Part shown: piece by piece, positions 30,110 to 38,792 of the stretch
Layout: every line of letters begins with the position of its first letter
How positions within the stretch are numbered: the stretch's first letter is position 1
Source of the DNA: JAANXG01 sp963731035
GTDB lineage: Bacteria; Pseudomonadota; Gammaproteobacteria; Arenicellales; JAANXG01
Direction of reading: 5' to 3'
DNA length: 64,000 bases
NCBI GenBank assembly: GCA_963731035.1
Contig: CAVSUY010000017.1
Location: forward strand, 248,001 to 312,000
Notes under the pieces: generated by a model
Database searches by the model: none
Told to the model about the DNA's origin: nothing
Seen by the model: only the letters and a program-made list of their open reading frames with translations
Program-made: the position numbers and the translations under genes

Positions 30110-31705
30110 ATGACCCATTCCGAGATCAGTTGGGATCGGTTCCCGTATCCGTCCCGGCGCGTGCCGGTCTTTGCCCGCAATGTGGTCGCGACCTCCCAGC
30201 CCCTGGCCGTCCAGGCCGGCCTCCACATGCTGCGCCATGGCGGCAATGCCGTGGACGCGGCGATCGCCGCCGCTGCGGCACTGACGGTCGTGGAGCCCTG
30301 CAGCAATGGCATCGGCTCGGACGCCTTCGCCATCGTCTGGGATGGGGAGAGCCTGCATGGTCTCAACGCCTCCGGACGGTCGCCCCGCTCCTGGCGGCCG
30401 GAGCGCTTCGCCGGGATGAACGAGATCACCATCGGTTGGGACTCCATTACCGTGCCCGGCTGCGTGGATGCCTGGTCGACGCTCTCGCGCCGGTTTGGCA
30501 GGCTGGAGTTCGAACAGCTGTTGAGGCCCGCCATCGAATATGCCGCCGACGGCTGGGCGGTGTCGCCGACGGTACACGCCAGGTGGGTCGCAGCGTGGGA
30601 CACCTACCGCGAGTTCGAAGGCTTCGCAGAAGTCTTCTACCCGCAGGGCAACCCCCCCGCTGTCGGCGAGATCTTTCGCTGCGCCGCGATGGCGGACACG
30701 CTGCGATGCATAGCCGACAGCCGTGGCGAGGATTTCTATCGAGGGGATCTCGCCCGGCGCACCGTGGAATTTCTGCGCCGCGGCGGCTCGGCATTGACTG
30801 AGGAGGACCTTGCCTCGCATCGCTCGCAGTGGGTGGATCCGATTCGTGCTGCCCTGGACGACGTGCACTTGTGCGAGATTCCGCCCAACGGCCAGGGAGT
30901 CGCGGCCTTGATCGCTCTTCGCATTCTCGAGCACGCCGATATAGGTAAGTACGCCGTCGATTCCGTCGATAGCGTCCACCTGCAGATCGAGGCCATGAAG
31001 GCGGCGTTTCAGATCGTGCGTCCCGAGGTGGGGGATCCGGAGTACATGCGCATCGGTGTCGATGAATTGCTGGATGATTCGCGGTTGGCCGCGATCGCGG
31101 CGGCCATTGATATGAAGCAGGCCGCCCGTCCGGGTCCGGCGCGAGCCGGTGACGGCGGCACGGTCTACCTCACCACCGGGGACGCCGACGGGATGATGGT
31201 GTCGTTCATCCAATCGAACTACTGGGGCTTCGGCTCCGGCATCGTCGATCCCGCTACCGGCATCAGCTTTCAAAATCGCGCCGCCGGTTTCAGCCTGGAC
31301 CCGGCCCACCCCAACTGCGCGGACGGCGGCAAGAGGCCTTTTCATACCATCATCCCCGGTTTTGTCATGCGCGGCGACGCACCGCTGATGAGCTTCGGGG
31401 TCATGGGCGGTCATATGCAGGCCCAGGGACAGGTGCAAATGATGGTCCGCATCTTCTGCCACGGACAAAATCCCCAGGCGGCCTCGGACGCCCCTCGCTG
31501 GTACGTCGACGACAACGACGATGTGGTGTTCGAGAGCGGGCTGGATCCGGAGGTGCAGCGAATGCTCCACGAACGAGGCCACCGTCTGGGCACCACCGCT
31601 CCCATGTTTGCCTTCGGCGGCGCGCAGCTGGTCTACCGCATGGACAACGGGTTCTATTGCGCAGCTTCCGACCATCGTAAGGACGGCCACGCCGCCGGCT
31701 ACTGA
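30110..31705 (+). CDS. Gamma-glutamyltransferase-family (Ntn hydrolase) protein
   Basis: 531 residues. GGT-family proenzymes cleave themselves to expose an N-terminal Thr that attacks gamma-glutamyl bonds, for example in glutathione. Conserved parts: NAVDAAIAAAAALTVVEPCSNGIGSDAF, and the cleavage site GDGG-T351 followed by VYLTTGDADGMMVSFIQSN. The family standard is TTH after the cleavage point; here it is TVY, as in the divergent GGT-like branch whose substrates are often unknown. There is no signal peptide, so it is probably cytoplasmic, unlike E. coli Ggt. An alcohol dehydrogenase follows on the same strand. Confidence 0.85.
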   Translation: MTHSEISWDRFPYPSRRVPVFARNVVATSQPLAVQAGLHMLRHGGNAVDAAIAAAAALTVVEPCSNGIGSDAFAIVWDGESLHGLNASGRSPRSWRPERFAGMNEITIGWDSITVPGCVDAWSTLSRRFGRLEFEQLLRPAIEYAADGWAVSPTVHARWVAAWDTYREFEGFAEVFYPQGNPPAVGEIFRCAAMADTLRCIADSRGEDFYRGDLARRTVEFLRRGGSALTEEDLASHRSQWVDPIRAALDDVHLCEIPPNGQGVAALIALRILEHADIGKYAVDSVDSVHLQIEAMKAAFQIVRPEVGDPEYMRIGVDELLDDSRLAAIAAAIDMKQAARPGPARAGDGGTVYLTTGDADGMMVSFIQSNYWGFGSGIVDPATGISFQNRAAGFSLDPAHPNCADGGKRPFHTIIPGFVMRGDAPLMSFGVMGGHMQAQGQVQMMVRIFCHGQNPQAASDAPRWYVDDNDDVVFESGLDPEVQRMLHERGHRLGTTAPMFAFGGAQLVYRMDNGFYCAASDHRKDGHAAGY

Positions 31706-31832
31706 CAGGACCTCGTCGCGCCACCGACGGGATTGATCGGCGAACCCGGACCGACGACAATCGCCCTTCACCCGGTCGCCGTTTCTGAGGCCGGAGATCC
31801 AGTGTTAACCCCGGGAAGCAGGTGCAAAGATC

Positions 31833-32915
31833 ATGAAAGCCGCCGTATGCCGTGAGTTCGGCAAGCCGTTGTCTATAGAGGACGTGAATATCGATCCGCC
31901 GCGGGCCGGCGAAGTCATGGTCCGGATAAAGGCCTGCGCGATTTGCCACAGCGATGTACATTGCGTTCAGGGCGACTGGACCTACGAGCTACCCCTGGTG
32001 GCGGGGCACGAGGCCGCCGGCGTGGTCACTTCAGTGGGTGACGGGGTACGGAACCTCCGGGTCGGCGACCGGGTTCTGGCAACTCTGATGCGCTCCTGCG
32101 GACACTGCTATCAGTGCCGGCGCGGCAAATCGAACCTGTGCGAAACGAAGTTTGCCCTTGACCGCGAAACCCGTCTCAAATCGTCCGACGGCACCCCGAT
32201 ATTCCAGGCGATCAAGACCGGAGCGTTCGCCGAGTACGCCGTGGTGGACCAGAGCCAGCTCGTCAGGCTGCCCGAGTCGCTGTCGTTTGATGTTGCCTGC
32301 CTGTTGGCCTGCGGCGTCATCACCGGGGTGGGCGCGGTGGTCAACACGGCCCGGGTGGAGGCGGGGAGCACCGTGGCGGTGATCGGAGGTGGCGGCGTGG
32401 GGCTGAATGTCATTCAGGGCGCCGTACTGAGCGGCGCTTCGGAAATCATTGCCGTCGACCTGAAAGAGGAGAAGCTTGCCATTTGCAGGGACTTCGGCGC
32501 TACTCGGACGATTGACGGCTCGCAGTTCGACCCGGTGGAGACAGTGATGGAGATTACGGGCGGACTGGGTTTGGACTATGCCTTCGTCGCCGTGGGCAGC
32601 AGCAAGGCCGCAACTCAAGCCAGCCTCATGTTGAGACCGGGCGGGACCGCGGTAATCGTGGGGATGCCGGCCAACGACGACGTGGACGTTACTTTCAATG
32701 CCCATGGCCTGTCGATGGATCGCAGTATTCGCGGAAGTCTGATGGGTTCGACGCGGCTGGCAACGGACGTCCCTCGTCTCATCAACCTGTATCTCAATGG
32801 CAGACTCAAGCTCGATGAGCTGATCAGCAACCGTTTTCCACTGGAAGAGATCAATGCCGCCCTGGACATGACCGTGCGCGGGGAAGCGACGCGGAACGTC
32901 ATCATGTTCGAGTGA
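31833..32915 (+). CDS. Zinc-dependent alcohol dehydrogenase, class III-like paralogue
   Basis: 360 residues, NAD(P)-dependent medium-chain dehydrogenase. Catalytic zinc ligands C38-H39 (AICHSD) and H59-E60 (GHEAAG); structural zinc cysteines C89, C92, C95 and C103; Rossmann motif IGGGGVGLNVIQG. It is related to frmA at 5589 but clearly diverged, with fewer glutathione-enzyme features, so the substrate is uncertain. The ATG at 31833 follows AGGTG. It lies 127 bases after the GGT-like gene, which could hint at a shared thiol or amine metabolism; that is speculation. Confidence 0.85.
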   Translation: MKAAVCREFGKPLSIEDVNIDPPRAGEVMVRIKACAICHSDVHCVQGDWTYELPLVAGHEAAGVVTSVGDGVRNLRVGDRVLATLMRSCGHCYQCRRGKSNLCETKFALDRETRLKSSDGTPIFQAIKTGAFAEYAVVDQSQLVRLPESLSFDVACLLACGVITGVGAVVNTARVEAGSTVAVIGGGGVGLNVIQGAVLSGASEIIAVDLKEEKLAICRDFGATRTIDGSQFDPVETVMEITGGLGLDYAFVAVGSSKAATQASLMLRPGGTAVIVGMPANDDVDVTFNAHGLSMDRSIRGSLMGSTRLATDVPRLINLYLNGRLKLDELISNRFPLEEINAALDMTVRGEATRNVIMFE

Positions 32916-32942
32916 GCAGGGGGAGTTCAAGATCTTGCCGGC

Positions 32943-33818
32943 TTGCGTCTATGGTTGTTCACGATCGGCAGAGAATGCCCCGTTCACTGCAAGAGGCATC
33001 TCGCCGACCGTCGCTCGCAAGCCACTGATGATACCGGGAGCGGTGATATCAAGCGGTTGAGAGCTTTCGGCTGCGCGCTCCTCTCGGCACTGGCGCTCCT
33101 GTGGTCCGTGGAGGCCGCTGCCGCGTCGTTTAGTATCGTGTACGATACCCCTCGGAGCCAGGACGAGAAGAATGCGCGGGCGTTTATCGTGGACGAGGGT
33201 GTTACGCAAACGATCTCCAAGCTGCTCAACGACGAGTTCCAGCTACGTAGCGATCTGTCGCTGCTGCTCGGAGGGACGCGGGGTCCCATGTTCGACGCGG
33301 CATCCAACGAGATTCGGATGCCCTACAGTTTCGTGTTCGATGTTGCCGACCGCTTCAACCACGATTCCTACTCCAGGACGGGCATGGACATCTACGACGT
33401 TACCCGCGATGCATATCTATATGCCCTTCTGCACGAGGTCTGCCACGCACTGTTCGCGATGTACGGCTTGCGGACATCGGGGGATATGGAGAAGGCCGTG
33501 GACGCCATGACCATAGTGCTTCTACTCAAGTACTACCAGGGCGGCGGCAGTATCATCATCAACGCGGCGGAGCTGTTCGTCGACGAAGGCGGATCCCCGC
33601 GGGGTAGTTTCTGGAGCCAGCACGAATTCGATCAGCAGAGCTACGACCAGGCCGTGTGCCTGGTGTACGGCAGTGATCCCGGGAGGTACGCGGAGCTCCG
33701 GAACAGGAGCGATTTCCTGCAGGCACGGGCCCGTGAATGCATCAGGGAGTATCGAAGGCAGATCGATGTCTGGTTCCAGGTATTGGGCGCCTTCCTGAAG
33801 AGGCCTCCTCCGGAGTGA
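32943..33818 (+). CDS. DUF4344-type putative secreted metallopeptidase
   Basis: The frame gives up to 291 residues from TTG 32943. A signal-peptide-like stretch (RAFGCALLSALALLWSVEAAAAS) suggests the real start may be the TTG at 33057; no ribosome-binding site decides this. A zinc-peptidase motif HEVCH (about 164-168 of the long form) lies in YALLHEVCHALFAMYG, and a downstream glutamate in ELFVDEGG could be the third ligand. This fits the DUF4344 family of predicted metallopeptidases. The substrate is unknown; likely periplasmic. Confidence 0.65.
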   Translation: MRLWLFTIGRECPVHCKRHLADRRSQATDDTGSGDIKRLRAFGCALLSALALLWSVEAAAASFSIVYDTPRSQDEKNARAFIVDEGVTQTISKLLNDEFQLRSDLSLLLGGTRGPMFDAASNEIRMPYSFVFDVADRFNHDSYSRTGMDIYDVTRDAYLYALLHEVCHALFAMYGLRTSGDMEKAVDAMTIVLLLKYYQGGGSIIINAAELFVDEGGSPRGSFWSQHEFDQQSYDQAVCLVYGSDPGRYAELRNRSDFLQARARECIREYRRQIDVWFQVLGAFLKRPPPE

Positions 33819-33884
33819 GCACTCGACGCCGCAGGGGCCCACGCGACCGATGGGAGTTCTTTGAATAGATGACGGGGAAATGCA

Positions 33885-34091
33885 ATGGTATCCAATAGTG
33901 ATTACGAGTTGGCCGCGCGAGTAAGGGAAGAATGCATCAATACCGCCGTGTCCGCCTACGAGGACGCCTCAATCAGGGGCTTGTGCGGAGAGGGCGCCTT
34001 CGAGGCTGCCATCAGCGCGATCAGAATGATGAACGTTTCGTCGATCGTGGATCAGTGGCTTCCGCCTGTGGAGAGTCACCATGAAACATGA
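33885..34091 (+). CDS. Small conserved protein of unknown function (68 residues)
   Basis: Soluble, acidic and mostly helical: AREECINTAVSAYEDASI, then GLCGEGAFEAAISAIRMMN. I recall short proteins of this pattern (REACIxAAxxAYEDAGIxGLCxEG) as common in gammaproteobacteria, sometimes mislabelled acetyltransferase; no enzyme motif is visible. It starts with ATG 67 bases after the metallopeptidase-like gene and is followed 36 bases later by the DUF1439-like gene. Confidence 0.65.
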   Translation: MVSNSDYELAARVREECINTAVSAYEDASIRGLCGEGAFEAAISAIRMMNVSSIVDQWLPPVESHHET

Positions 34092-34127
34092 TACCGGCTT
34101 TCCCGGCGGCGGAACCAGGCCGGCACC

Positions 34128-34673
34128 GTGACCAGGAAGATCGTTGTCGTGTGCCTGGTCGCGTTGGTTGCGGTCGCGGGGTTTCTCGGATTGCGTCGGG
34201 GTTACGTGTACGAGATCTCTCAGGCGAATATTCAAAGCCGGCTCAAGAGCCAGTTTCCGGTTAAGCAGTGCCTGTTTGTGCTGTGTATAGAGCTCAAGGA
34301 GCCGTTTGTTCGTCTCAGCGAGCATGAAACGCGAATCGTATTCGGGTCGAACGCCCATATGGACGTCGCCTTCGCCAACGATCAGTATGACGGCGAAGCA
34401 GGCTTCTCGGGACGGTTGAAATACGTGCGTGATGAAGGTGCGTTCTATCTCGACGACTCGAAACTGGAGTATCTGAAGGTCAAGGGCCTGTCCGAAAAGG
34501 ACAAGAAGAACCTTGACCATCTGGCGGCCGTGATGATTAAGGAGTACTTGCGCACGAATCCAGTGTATCGGTTCAGGGATTCCATCATGGCGTTGATCGC
34601 GCCCTGGCTCGAGTTGAAAGAAGTGACCGTGAGTCACGGTGCGCTGCGTATACGGCTTGGGCTCGCCGCTTGA
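34128..34673 (+). CDS. DUF1439/YceB-like membrane-anchored protein
   Basis: 181 residues from GTG 34128. An N-terminal hydrophobic helix (about 4-21) acts as a signal anchor with no lipobox. The rest resembles the lipid-binding-like DUF1439 domain (E. coli YceB): ISQANIQSRLKSQFPVKQC, then SGRLKYVRDEGAFYLDDSKLEYL. The fold is thought to bind hydrophobic ligands in the periplasm, but the function is unknown. Confidence 0.65.
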   Translation: MTRKIVVVCLVALVAVAGFLGLRRGYVYEISQANIQSRLKSQFPVKQCLFVLCIELKEPFVRLSEHETRIVFGSNAHMDVAFANDQYDGEAGFSGRLKYVRDEGAFYLDDSKLEYLKVKGLSEKDKKNLDHLAAVMIKEYLRTNPVYRFRDSIMALIAPWLELKEVTVSHGALRIRLGLAA

Positions 34674-34726
34674 GGCGGTGGCGCCCGGAAAGCCAGTCAA
34701 TCCACCGCCTGAAACAGGAGCAAGCG

Positions 34727-35137
34727 ATGATAGGTAGATGTCTGTGCGGCGGCGTTCGCTACCAGGTCCGGTGTCGTCCGGACGCTCTCTACTACTGCCA
34801 CTGCTCGCAATGCCGCAGATCCAGCGGCTCCAGCTTCGCCACCAATATCGCCGTTGCCCGGGCGGACCTCGATATCCTCGAAGGCGCGGAGCTGATTAAG
34901 GCCTACATGTCCGCGCCTCGTAAACACCGCAATTTCTGCTCGAACTGTGGCTCGCCCCTGTACAGCGAGTACCTCGACGAGCCGGACGTCGTCTATCTGC
35001 GGGCCGGCACGTTGGAGGACACCGGCGAGCTCACCGCCCGCGCCCATATCCATACCGCGTCGATGGCGTCCTGGTTCGAGATCCGGGACGGCCTGCCCCA
35101 GTACCCCGAGGATGCCGACGTGGACCGTTTTCCGTAG
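34727..35137 (+). CDS. GFA/CENP-V family zinc protein
   Basis: 136 residues with the zinc-cysteine pattern of the glutathione-dependent formaldehyde-activating (GFA) fold: CLCGGVRY, CHCSQCRRSSGS and FCSNCGSPL. Family members are often annotated as formaldehyde-activating, but few are proven. The ATG at 34727 follows CAGGAG by 6 bases, which fixes the start; the longer upstream frame is not needed. Two class III-type dehydrogenases elsewhere in the window would offer a metabolic context, but they are not neighbours. Confidence 0.87.
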   Translation: MIGRCLCGGVRYQVRCRPDALYYCHCSQCRRSSGSSFATNIAVARADLDILEGAELIKAYMSAPRKHRNFCSNCGSPLYSEYLDEPDVVYLRAGTLEDTGELTARAHIHTASMASWFEIRDGLPQYPEDADVDRFP

Positions 35138-35143
35138 CGACCG

Positions 35144-35164
35144 CATCGCCCGTTTCGGGCGATG
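35144..35164 (+). terminator. Hairpin after the GFA gene
   Basis: CATCGCCCG (35144-35152), loop TTT, CGGGCGATG (35156-35164): a perfect 9-bp stem 6 bases after the stop codon. No clear T run follows, so termination would be weak or factor-assisted. Confidence 0.45.
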
Positions 35165-35269
35165 GATGTTGATCCTCGTCAGGAGAAAGGCACTGGCTGG
35201 CGTGTAATAATCTTGTCCAAGTGCTGTTTCCGAGGCGGCATGCGGTTCCCAAGATAGAAAAGGTGGAGT

Positions 35270-35704
35270 ATGACCATGAAGCAAACAATCAACAGGTGGT
35301 GCGTGGTCGGTAGCTGTGTCCTGCTGCTGGCGTCTTGTTCGACGGTCCGAAAAGTGACCTATCCTCCGGATTTCGTCTATCTGGAACACGCCGACGTCAC
35401 CGATTCCATGAGGAAGATGAGTGTGGACATCTGGCGGATCGACGACATCCTGTCCAGCTCCGAAACGGTGTTGCCCTACAGGCGCGAGCAGATCATCTCG
35501 GTTCTCAACGACATGCAAGGGGTAGCGGACAAACTGGGCGCCGGCACGGCCAACACCAACCACCCCTTCATCGACCAGAACATTGATTCATTCAAGCGCG
35601 ACGTCAAGCTGGCCCTGGATGACGTCAAAGCGGAGCCGCCGGAGTACTACCGGGCCGGTCGGCTCTCCGGGCGCTGCCTGGCCTGCCACCGGCTGCGCCG
35701 CTGA
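35270..35704 (+). CDS. Lipoprotein with C-terminal heme c motif (cytochrome c'-like)
   Basis: 144 residues. A lipoprotein signal ends at the lipobox LASC (C23). The mature part is mostly helical and ends with CLACH (136-140), the covalent heme attachment motif, four residues from the C-terminus. A C-terminal CxxCH on a four-helix protein is the hallmark of class II cytochromes c (cytochrome c' and c556), which bind NO or move electrons. The membrane anchor is unusual for that class. ATG 35270 or 35276 could be the start (GGAG lies just upstream). The yceI and cytochrome b561 pair lies on the opposite strand, just downstream. Confidence 0.65.
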   Translation: MTMKQTINRWCVVGSCVLLLASCSTVRKVTYPPDFVYLEHADVTDSMRKMSVDIWRIDDILSSSETVLPYRREQIISVLNDMQGVADKLGAGTANTNHPFIDQNIDSFKRDVKLALDDVKAEPPEYYRAGRLSGRCLACHRLRR

Positions 35705-35741
35705 CCGAAGCACTCGGCAGGAAGCCCGGGCCCGGGACGGC

Positions 35742-36302
35742 CTATTGCGAAGCCGAGGCCAGCTCCAGGGAGACGTTGACCGCTACGTCGAAGCCGATCG
35801 TCTCGTCATGGGCCCACTCGCCCGTCCCGATGTTGAAGTCGCCCCGTTTCAGGCGTGCCTGGGCGTTCATCCAGGCTTTACCACCGGGCTGGGGCTGCCA
35901 CTCGAAATTCACGGCAACGTCTCTACTGATTCCCTTGACCGTCAATCTGCCGATCGCTTTGTAGTGGTTGTCGGTGATCTTTTCGAACCGGTCGGCGTGG
36001 TAGCGGGCCTCCGGATACTTGTCGACGGCGAGCCATTCCCGCTGCCTCATCCCATCGTCCCGGTCCGGGCTGTCGGAGTCCACGGAAGCAGTCCGGATGC
36101 GGACATCGAACGACGACTCGTCCAGCTTGTCCGGTGAGAACCGTATAGTGGCATCGTAGGACTTGAACCAGACCTGGAACGGAATGCTGTCGTAGGTGGC
36201 GACGAATCCGATCCGGCTGTCTGGCTCGAGGACCTTCCATTCCGCGGCGGCGGCGATCTGGGTCAGGAAGAGCCCCGAGAGTAGCAAGGCAGTTCTGATC
36301 AT
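35742..36302 (-). CDS. YceI-family periplasmic protein
   Basis: 186 residues with a signal peptide (MIRTALLLSGLFLTQIAAAA). The mature protein has the lipocalin-like YceI pattern: PDSRIGFVATYDSIPFQVWFKSYDATI, then TVKGISRDVAVNF and GEWAHDETIGFDVAV. YceI folds bind polyprenyl chains such as ubiquinone-8 in a tunnel. The start ATG 36302 overlaps the stop of the cytochrome b561 gene (ATGA). The cytochrome b561-yceI pair is a common arrangement and suggests a quinone-linked redox role in the periplasm. Confidence 0.9.
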   Translation of the reverse strand: MIRTALLLSGLFLTQIAAAAEWKVLEPDSRIGFVATYDSIPFQVWFKSYDATIRFSPDKLDESSFDVRIRTASVDSDSPDRDDGMRQREWLAVDKYPEARYHADRFEKITDNHYKAIGRLTVKGISRDVAVNFEWQPQPGGKAWMNAQARLKRGDFNIGTGEWAHDETIGFDVAVNVSLELASASQ

Positions 36303-36871
36303 CTTTCTGGCTTTCCGGAGTTGGTGAACGGTAGCATGCGACGCAGCACGTCGTTCCGGCGGATGAAATGATGTCGCAAGGCAGCGGCGACATGGACGAC
36401 GAGCACCACTAGTAACGTCCAGAACAGCATGAGGTGCACAAGCTCCGCCGAGTCCTGGACGCCCTTGTTCGGTCCGATGAGCTGCGGCACCCGGAACAGA
36501 CCGAACCACTTGAGGGGAAAATCGGATGCCGAATTGATGATCCAACCACTTATCGGCATGGCGATCATCAGTGCGTACAGGAGGGCATGGGCCAGGTGGG
36601 CTGCCCATCTCTCGTGGCGGCCCATGACGGCGGGAAGTCCGGGGCCGCGATGAGTCGCCCGCCACGCCAGGCGTAGTAGCACCCATGCCAGTATCAGCAG
36701 CCCCGCGGATTTGTGCCACTTGAACAGCTCGAGCTTGGTGGGTGACAGAGTGTAGGACACCGCCACCCAGCCCAGCACGAACATTCCCAGGATCATGGCG
36801 GCGGTGGACCAGTGAAACAACTTGAAGGCTGGGCTCCAGACCGTGGGTCGCGGTGCGGGCGGGGCCTTCAT
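36299..36871 (-). CDS. Cytochrome b561
   Basis: 190 residues, four membrane helices, with the heme-ligand histidines in FKLFHWSTAAM, FKWHKSAGLL and the last helix VVHVAAALRHHFIRR. Members move electrons between quinol and periplasmic acceptors. It overlaps yceI downstream by 4 bases and follows glnS by 46 bases, all on the minus strand. Confidence 0.9.
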   Translation of the reverse strand: MKAPPAPRPTVWSPAFKLFHWSTAAMILGMFVLGWVAVSYTLSPTKLELFKWHKSAGLLILAWVLLRLAWRATHRGPGLPAVMGRHERWAAHLAHALLYALMIAMPISGWIINSASDFPLKWFGLFRVPQLIGPNKGVQDSAELVHLMLFWTLLVVLVVHVAAALRHHFIRRNDVLRRMLPFTNSGKPER

Positions 36872-36917
36872 ATCAAGAGTTGCGGCTGCTCCCCGGAAGC
36901 GCAGTTCATGGCGGAAG

Positions 36918-38573
36918 TCATCCCGACTGCTTTACCCAGGAGTCGCGGAGAGTGACCGTTCTATTCAGTACCGGCCGCCCGGGAACGCTGGCGGGATCGA
37001 CGCAGAAGTATCCCTGGCGTTCCAGCTGACAGCGATACTCTGCCCGAGCACCGGCGAGATCCGGCTCGAGCTTGCAGTGCTCGAGCACTTGCAGGGAGTC
37101 GGGATTGAGTTGTTCGAGGAAGTTCGACGCCCCTGGGTTTGGAGAGACAAACAGCCGGTCGTACAGCCTTACTCTGGCATCTACCGCGTGGCGCGCCGAC
37201 ACCCAGTGGATAGTACCCTTCACTTTTCGACCGTCGGGCGATGTTCCACCGCGGGTCTCGGGGTCGTAACGACATATCAGTTCGACGACTTCGCCGGCGT
37301 CGTCTTTGACCACTTCGCGGCAGGTGACGTAGTAGCCGTAGCGAAGCCGCACCTCGCGCCCGGGAGCCAGGCGAAAGTACTTGCCCGGCGGGTCCTCCAT
37401 GAAATCGTCCCTCTCGATATAGATCTCCCGGCAGAACGGGATACGGCGCTCGCCGAACTCCGGTCGTTTGGGATGGTTCTGCGCCACCAGTTCTTCTTCC
37501 CCGTCGGCGGGATAGTTCTCGATTACCACCTTGAGCGGCCGCAGGACGCCCATGCGGCGCTCGGCATTGTCGTCGAGGTCCTCACGAATGGCGTGCTCGA
37601 GCACTCCCATTTCCACGACGCCGTCGCTCTTGGTAACTCCGATCCTTTCACAGAAGCTGCGAATGGATGCCGGTGTGAAGCCGCGCCGCCTCAGCCCGGA
37701 GAGGGTGGGCAGCCTGGGGTCATCCCAGCCCTCCACGTGTCCCTCCCGTACCAGGCGGTTGAGCAGACGCTTGCTCATGACGGTATAGCTCAGGTTCAGG
37801 CGCCCAAACTCGATCTGTTGTGGGTGGCAAGGCACGTCCACGTTGTCCAGGACCCAGTCGTAGAGCGGTCGATGATCCTCGAACTCCAGAGTGCAAAGGG
37901 AATGGGTGATCCCTTCGAGGGCATCGGAGAGGCAATGCGTGAAGTCGTACATCGGATAGATGCACCACTTGTCGCCGGCGCGCCAGTGTGCGGCGTGGCG
38001 TATCCGGTAGATGACCGGGTCACGCATGTTGATGTTCCCGGATGCCATGTCGATTCGTACACGCAGTGAGTGTTCGCCATTGCCGAATTCTCCGGCCCTC
38101 ATCCTTGCGAACAGGTCGAGGTTTTCCTCCACCGTGCGATTGCGGTGCGGACTCTCGCGACCCGGTTCGGTCAACGTGCCCCGGTACTCGCGGATCTCAT
38201 CCGGGGATAGACTGTCGACGTAGGCCTTGCCCTTCTCGATCAACTCGACCGCGAAATCATGCAGCCGTTCGAAGTAGTCCGAGGCGTACCGCAGATTCTT
38301 CCACTCGTAACCCAGCCACAGTACGTCACGTTTGATCGACTCGGCGTACTCCACGTCTTCCTTCTCCGGATTGGTATCGTCGAATCGCAGATTACATCCG
38401 CCGCCATAGTCCTCGGCGACGCCGAAATTGAGGCATATGGACTTGGCATGGCCGACATGGAGATAACCGTTGGGTTCCGGCGGAAATCGCGTTACGACGC
38501 GACCGCCATGCTTTCCAGAGGCAAGATCCCTGTCGATGATCTGTCGAATGAAGTTGGTGGACTCTGTGGACAT
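36918..38573 (-). CDS. glnS: Glutaminyl-tRNA synthetase
   Basis: Charges tRNA-Gln; class I enzyme. 551 residues, the usual length for proteobacterial GlnRS. HIGH-type motif in FPPEPNGYLHVGHAKSICLNFG, KMSKS counterpart VMSKRLL, and C-terminal anticodon-binding beta-barrels (WVSARHAVDARVRLYDRLF). Start ATG 38573. A TATAAT in the minus orientation lies 51 bases upstream. Presence of GlnRS is consistent with a gammaproteobacterium, as many other bacteria lack it. Confidence 0.97.
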   Translation of the reverse strand: MSTESTNFIRQIIDRDLASGKHGGRVVTRFPPEPNGYLHVGHAKSICLNFGVAEDYGGGCNLRFDDTNPEKEDVEYAESIKRDVLWLGYEWKNLRYASDYFERLHDFAVELIEKGKAYVDSLSPDEIREYRGTLTEPGRESPHRNRTVEENLDLFARMRAGEFGNGEHSLRVRIDMASGNINMRDPVIYRIRHAAHWRAGDKWCIYPMYDFTHCLSDALEGITHSLCTLEFEDHRPLYDWVLDNVDVPCHPQQIEFGRLNLSYTVMSKRLLNRLVREGHVEGWDDPRLPTLSGLRRRGFTPASIRSFCERIGVTKSDGVVEMGVLEHAIREDLDDNAERRMGVLRPLKVVIENYPADGEEELVAQNHPKRPEFGERRIPFCREIYIERDDFMEDPPGKYFRLAPGREVRLRYGYYVTCREVVKDDAGEVVELICRYDPETRGGTSPDGRKVKGTIHWVSARHAVDARVRLYDRLFVSPNPGASNFLEQLNPDSLQVLEHCKLEPDLAGARAEYRCQLERQGYFCVDPASVPGRPVLNRTVTLRDSWVKQSG

Positions 38574-38608
38574 ACCGGGTTCGTGATATTTTGCAGTACG
38601 GGCGTTCG

Positions 38609-38629
38609 ATCGCCCGGCGGCGGATTATA
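38609..38629 (-). promoter_or_regulatory. Possible glnS -10 box and 5'-leader hairpin
   Basis: On the minus strand TATAAT (38629-38624) lies 51 bases before the glnS ATG; no good -35 is seen. Just downstream in the leader, GGGCG/CGCCC can form a small hairpin (about 38610-38625). Confidence 0.35.
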
Positions 38630-38792
38630 ACGTCCTATGACATTCGTCGCGCCCCACAGCGGATGCGCGCGGAGGGTGAATCAGCCGTCGATTGTTGCCA
38701 ATGCTCCAATCTTGTGCACATAATTCGCTCACGAATTGACGGTCAGGGTGGGGGCCGTGGTAAATCACCGAGAATCCGGGCAGACCTGAAGC

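Noticed and set aside
30086..31771. 561-residue minus-strand frame
   Set aside because: Antisense to the gamma-glutamyltransferase-like gene; no domain.
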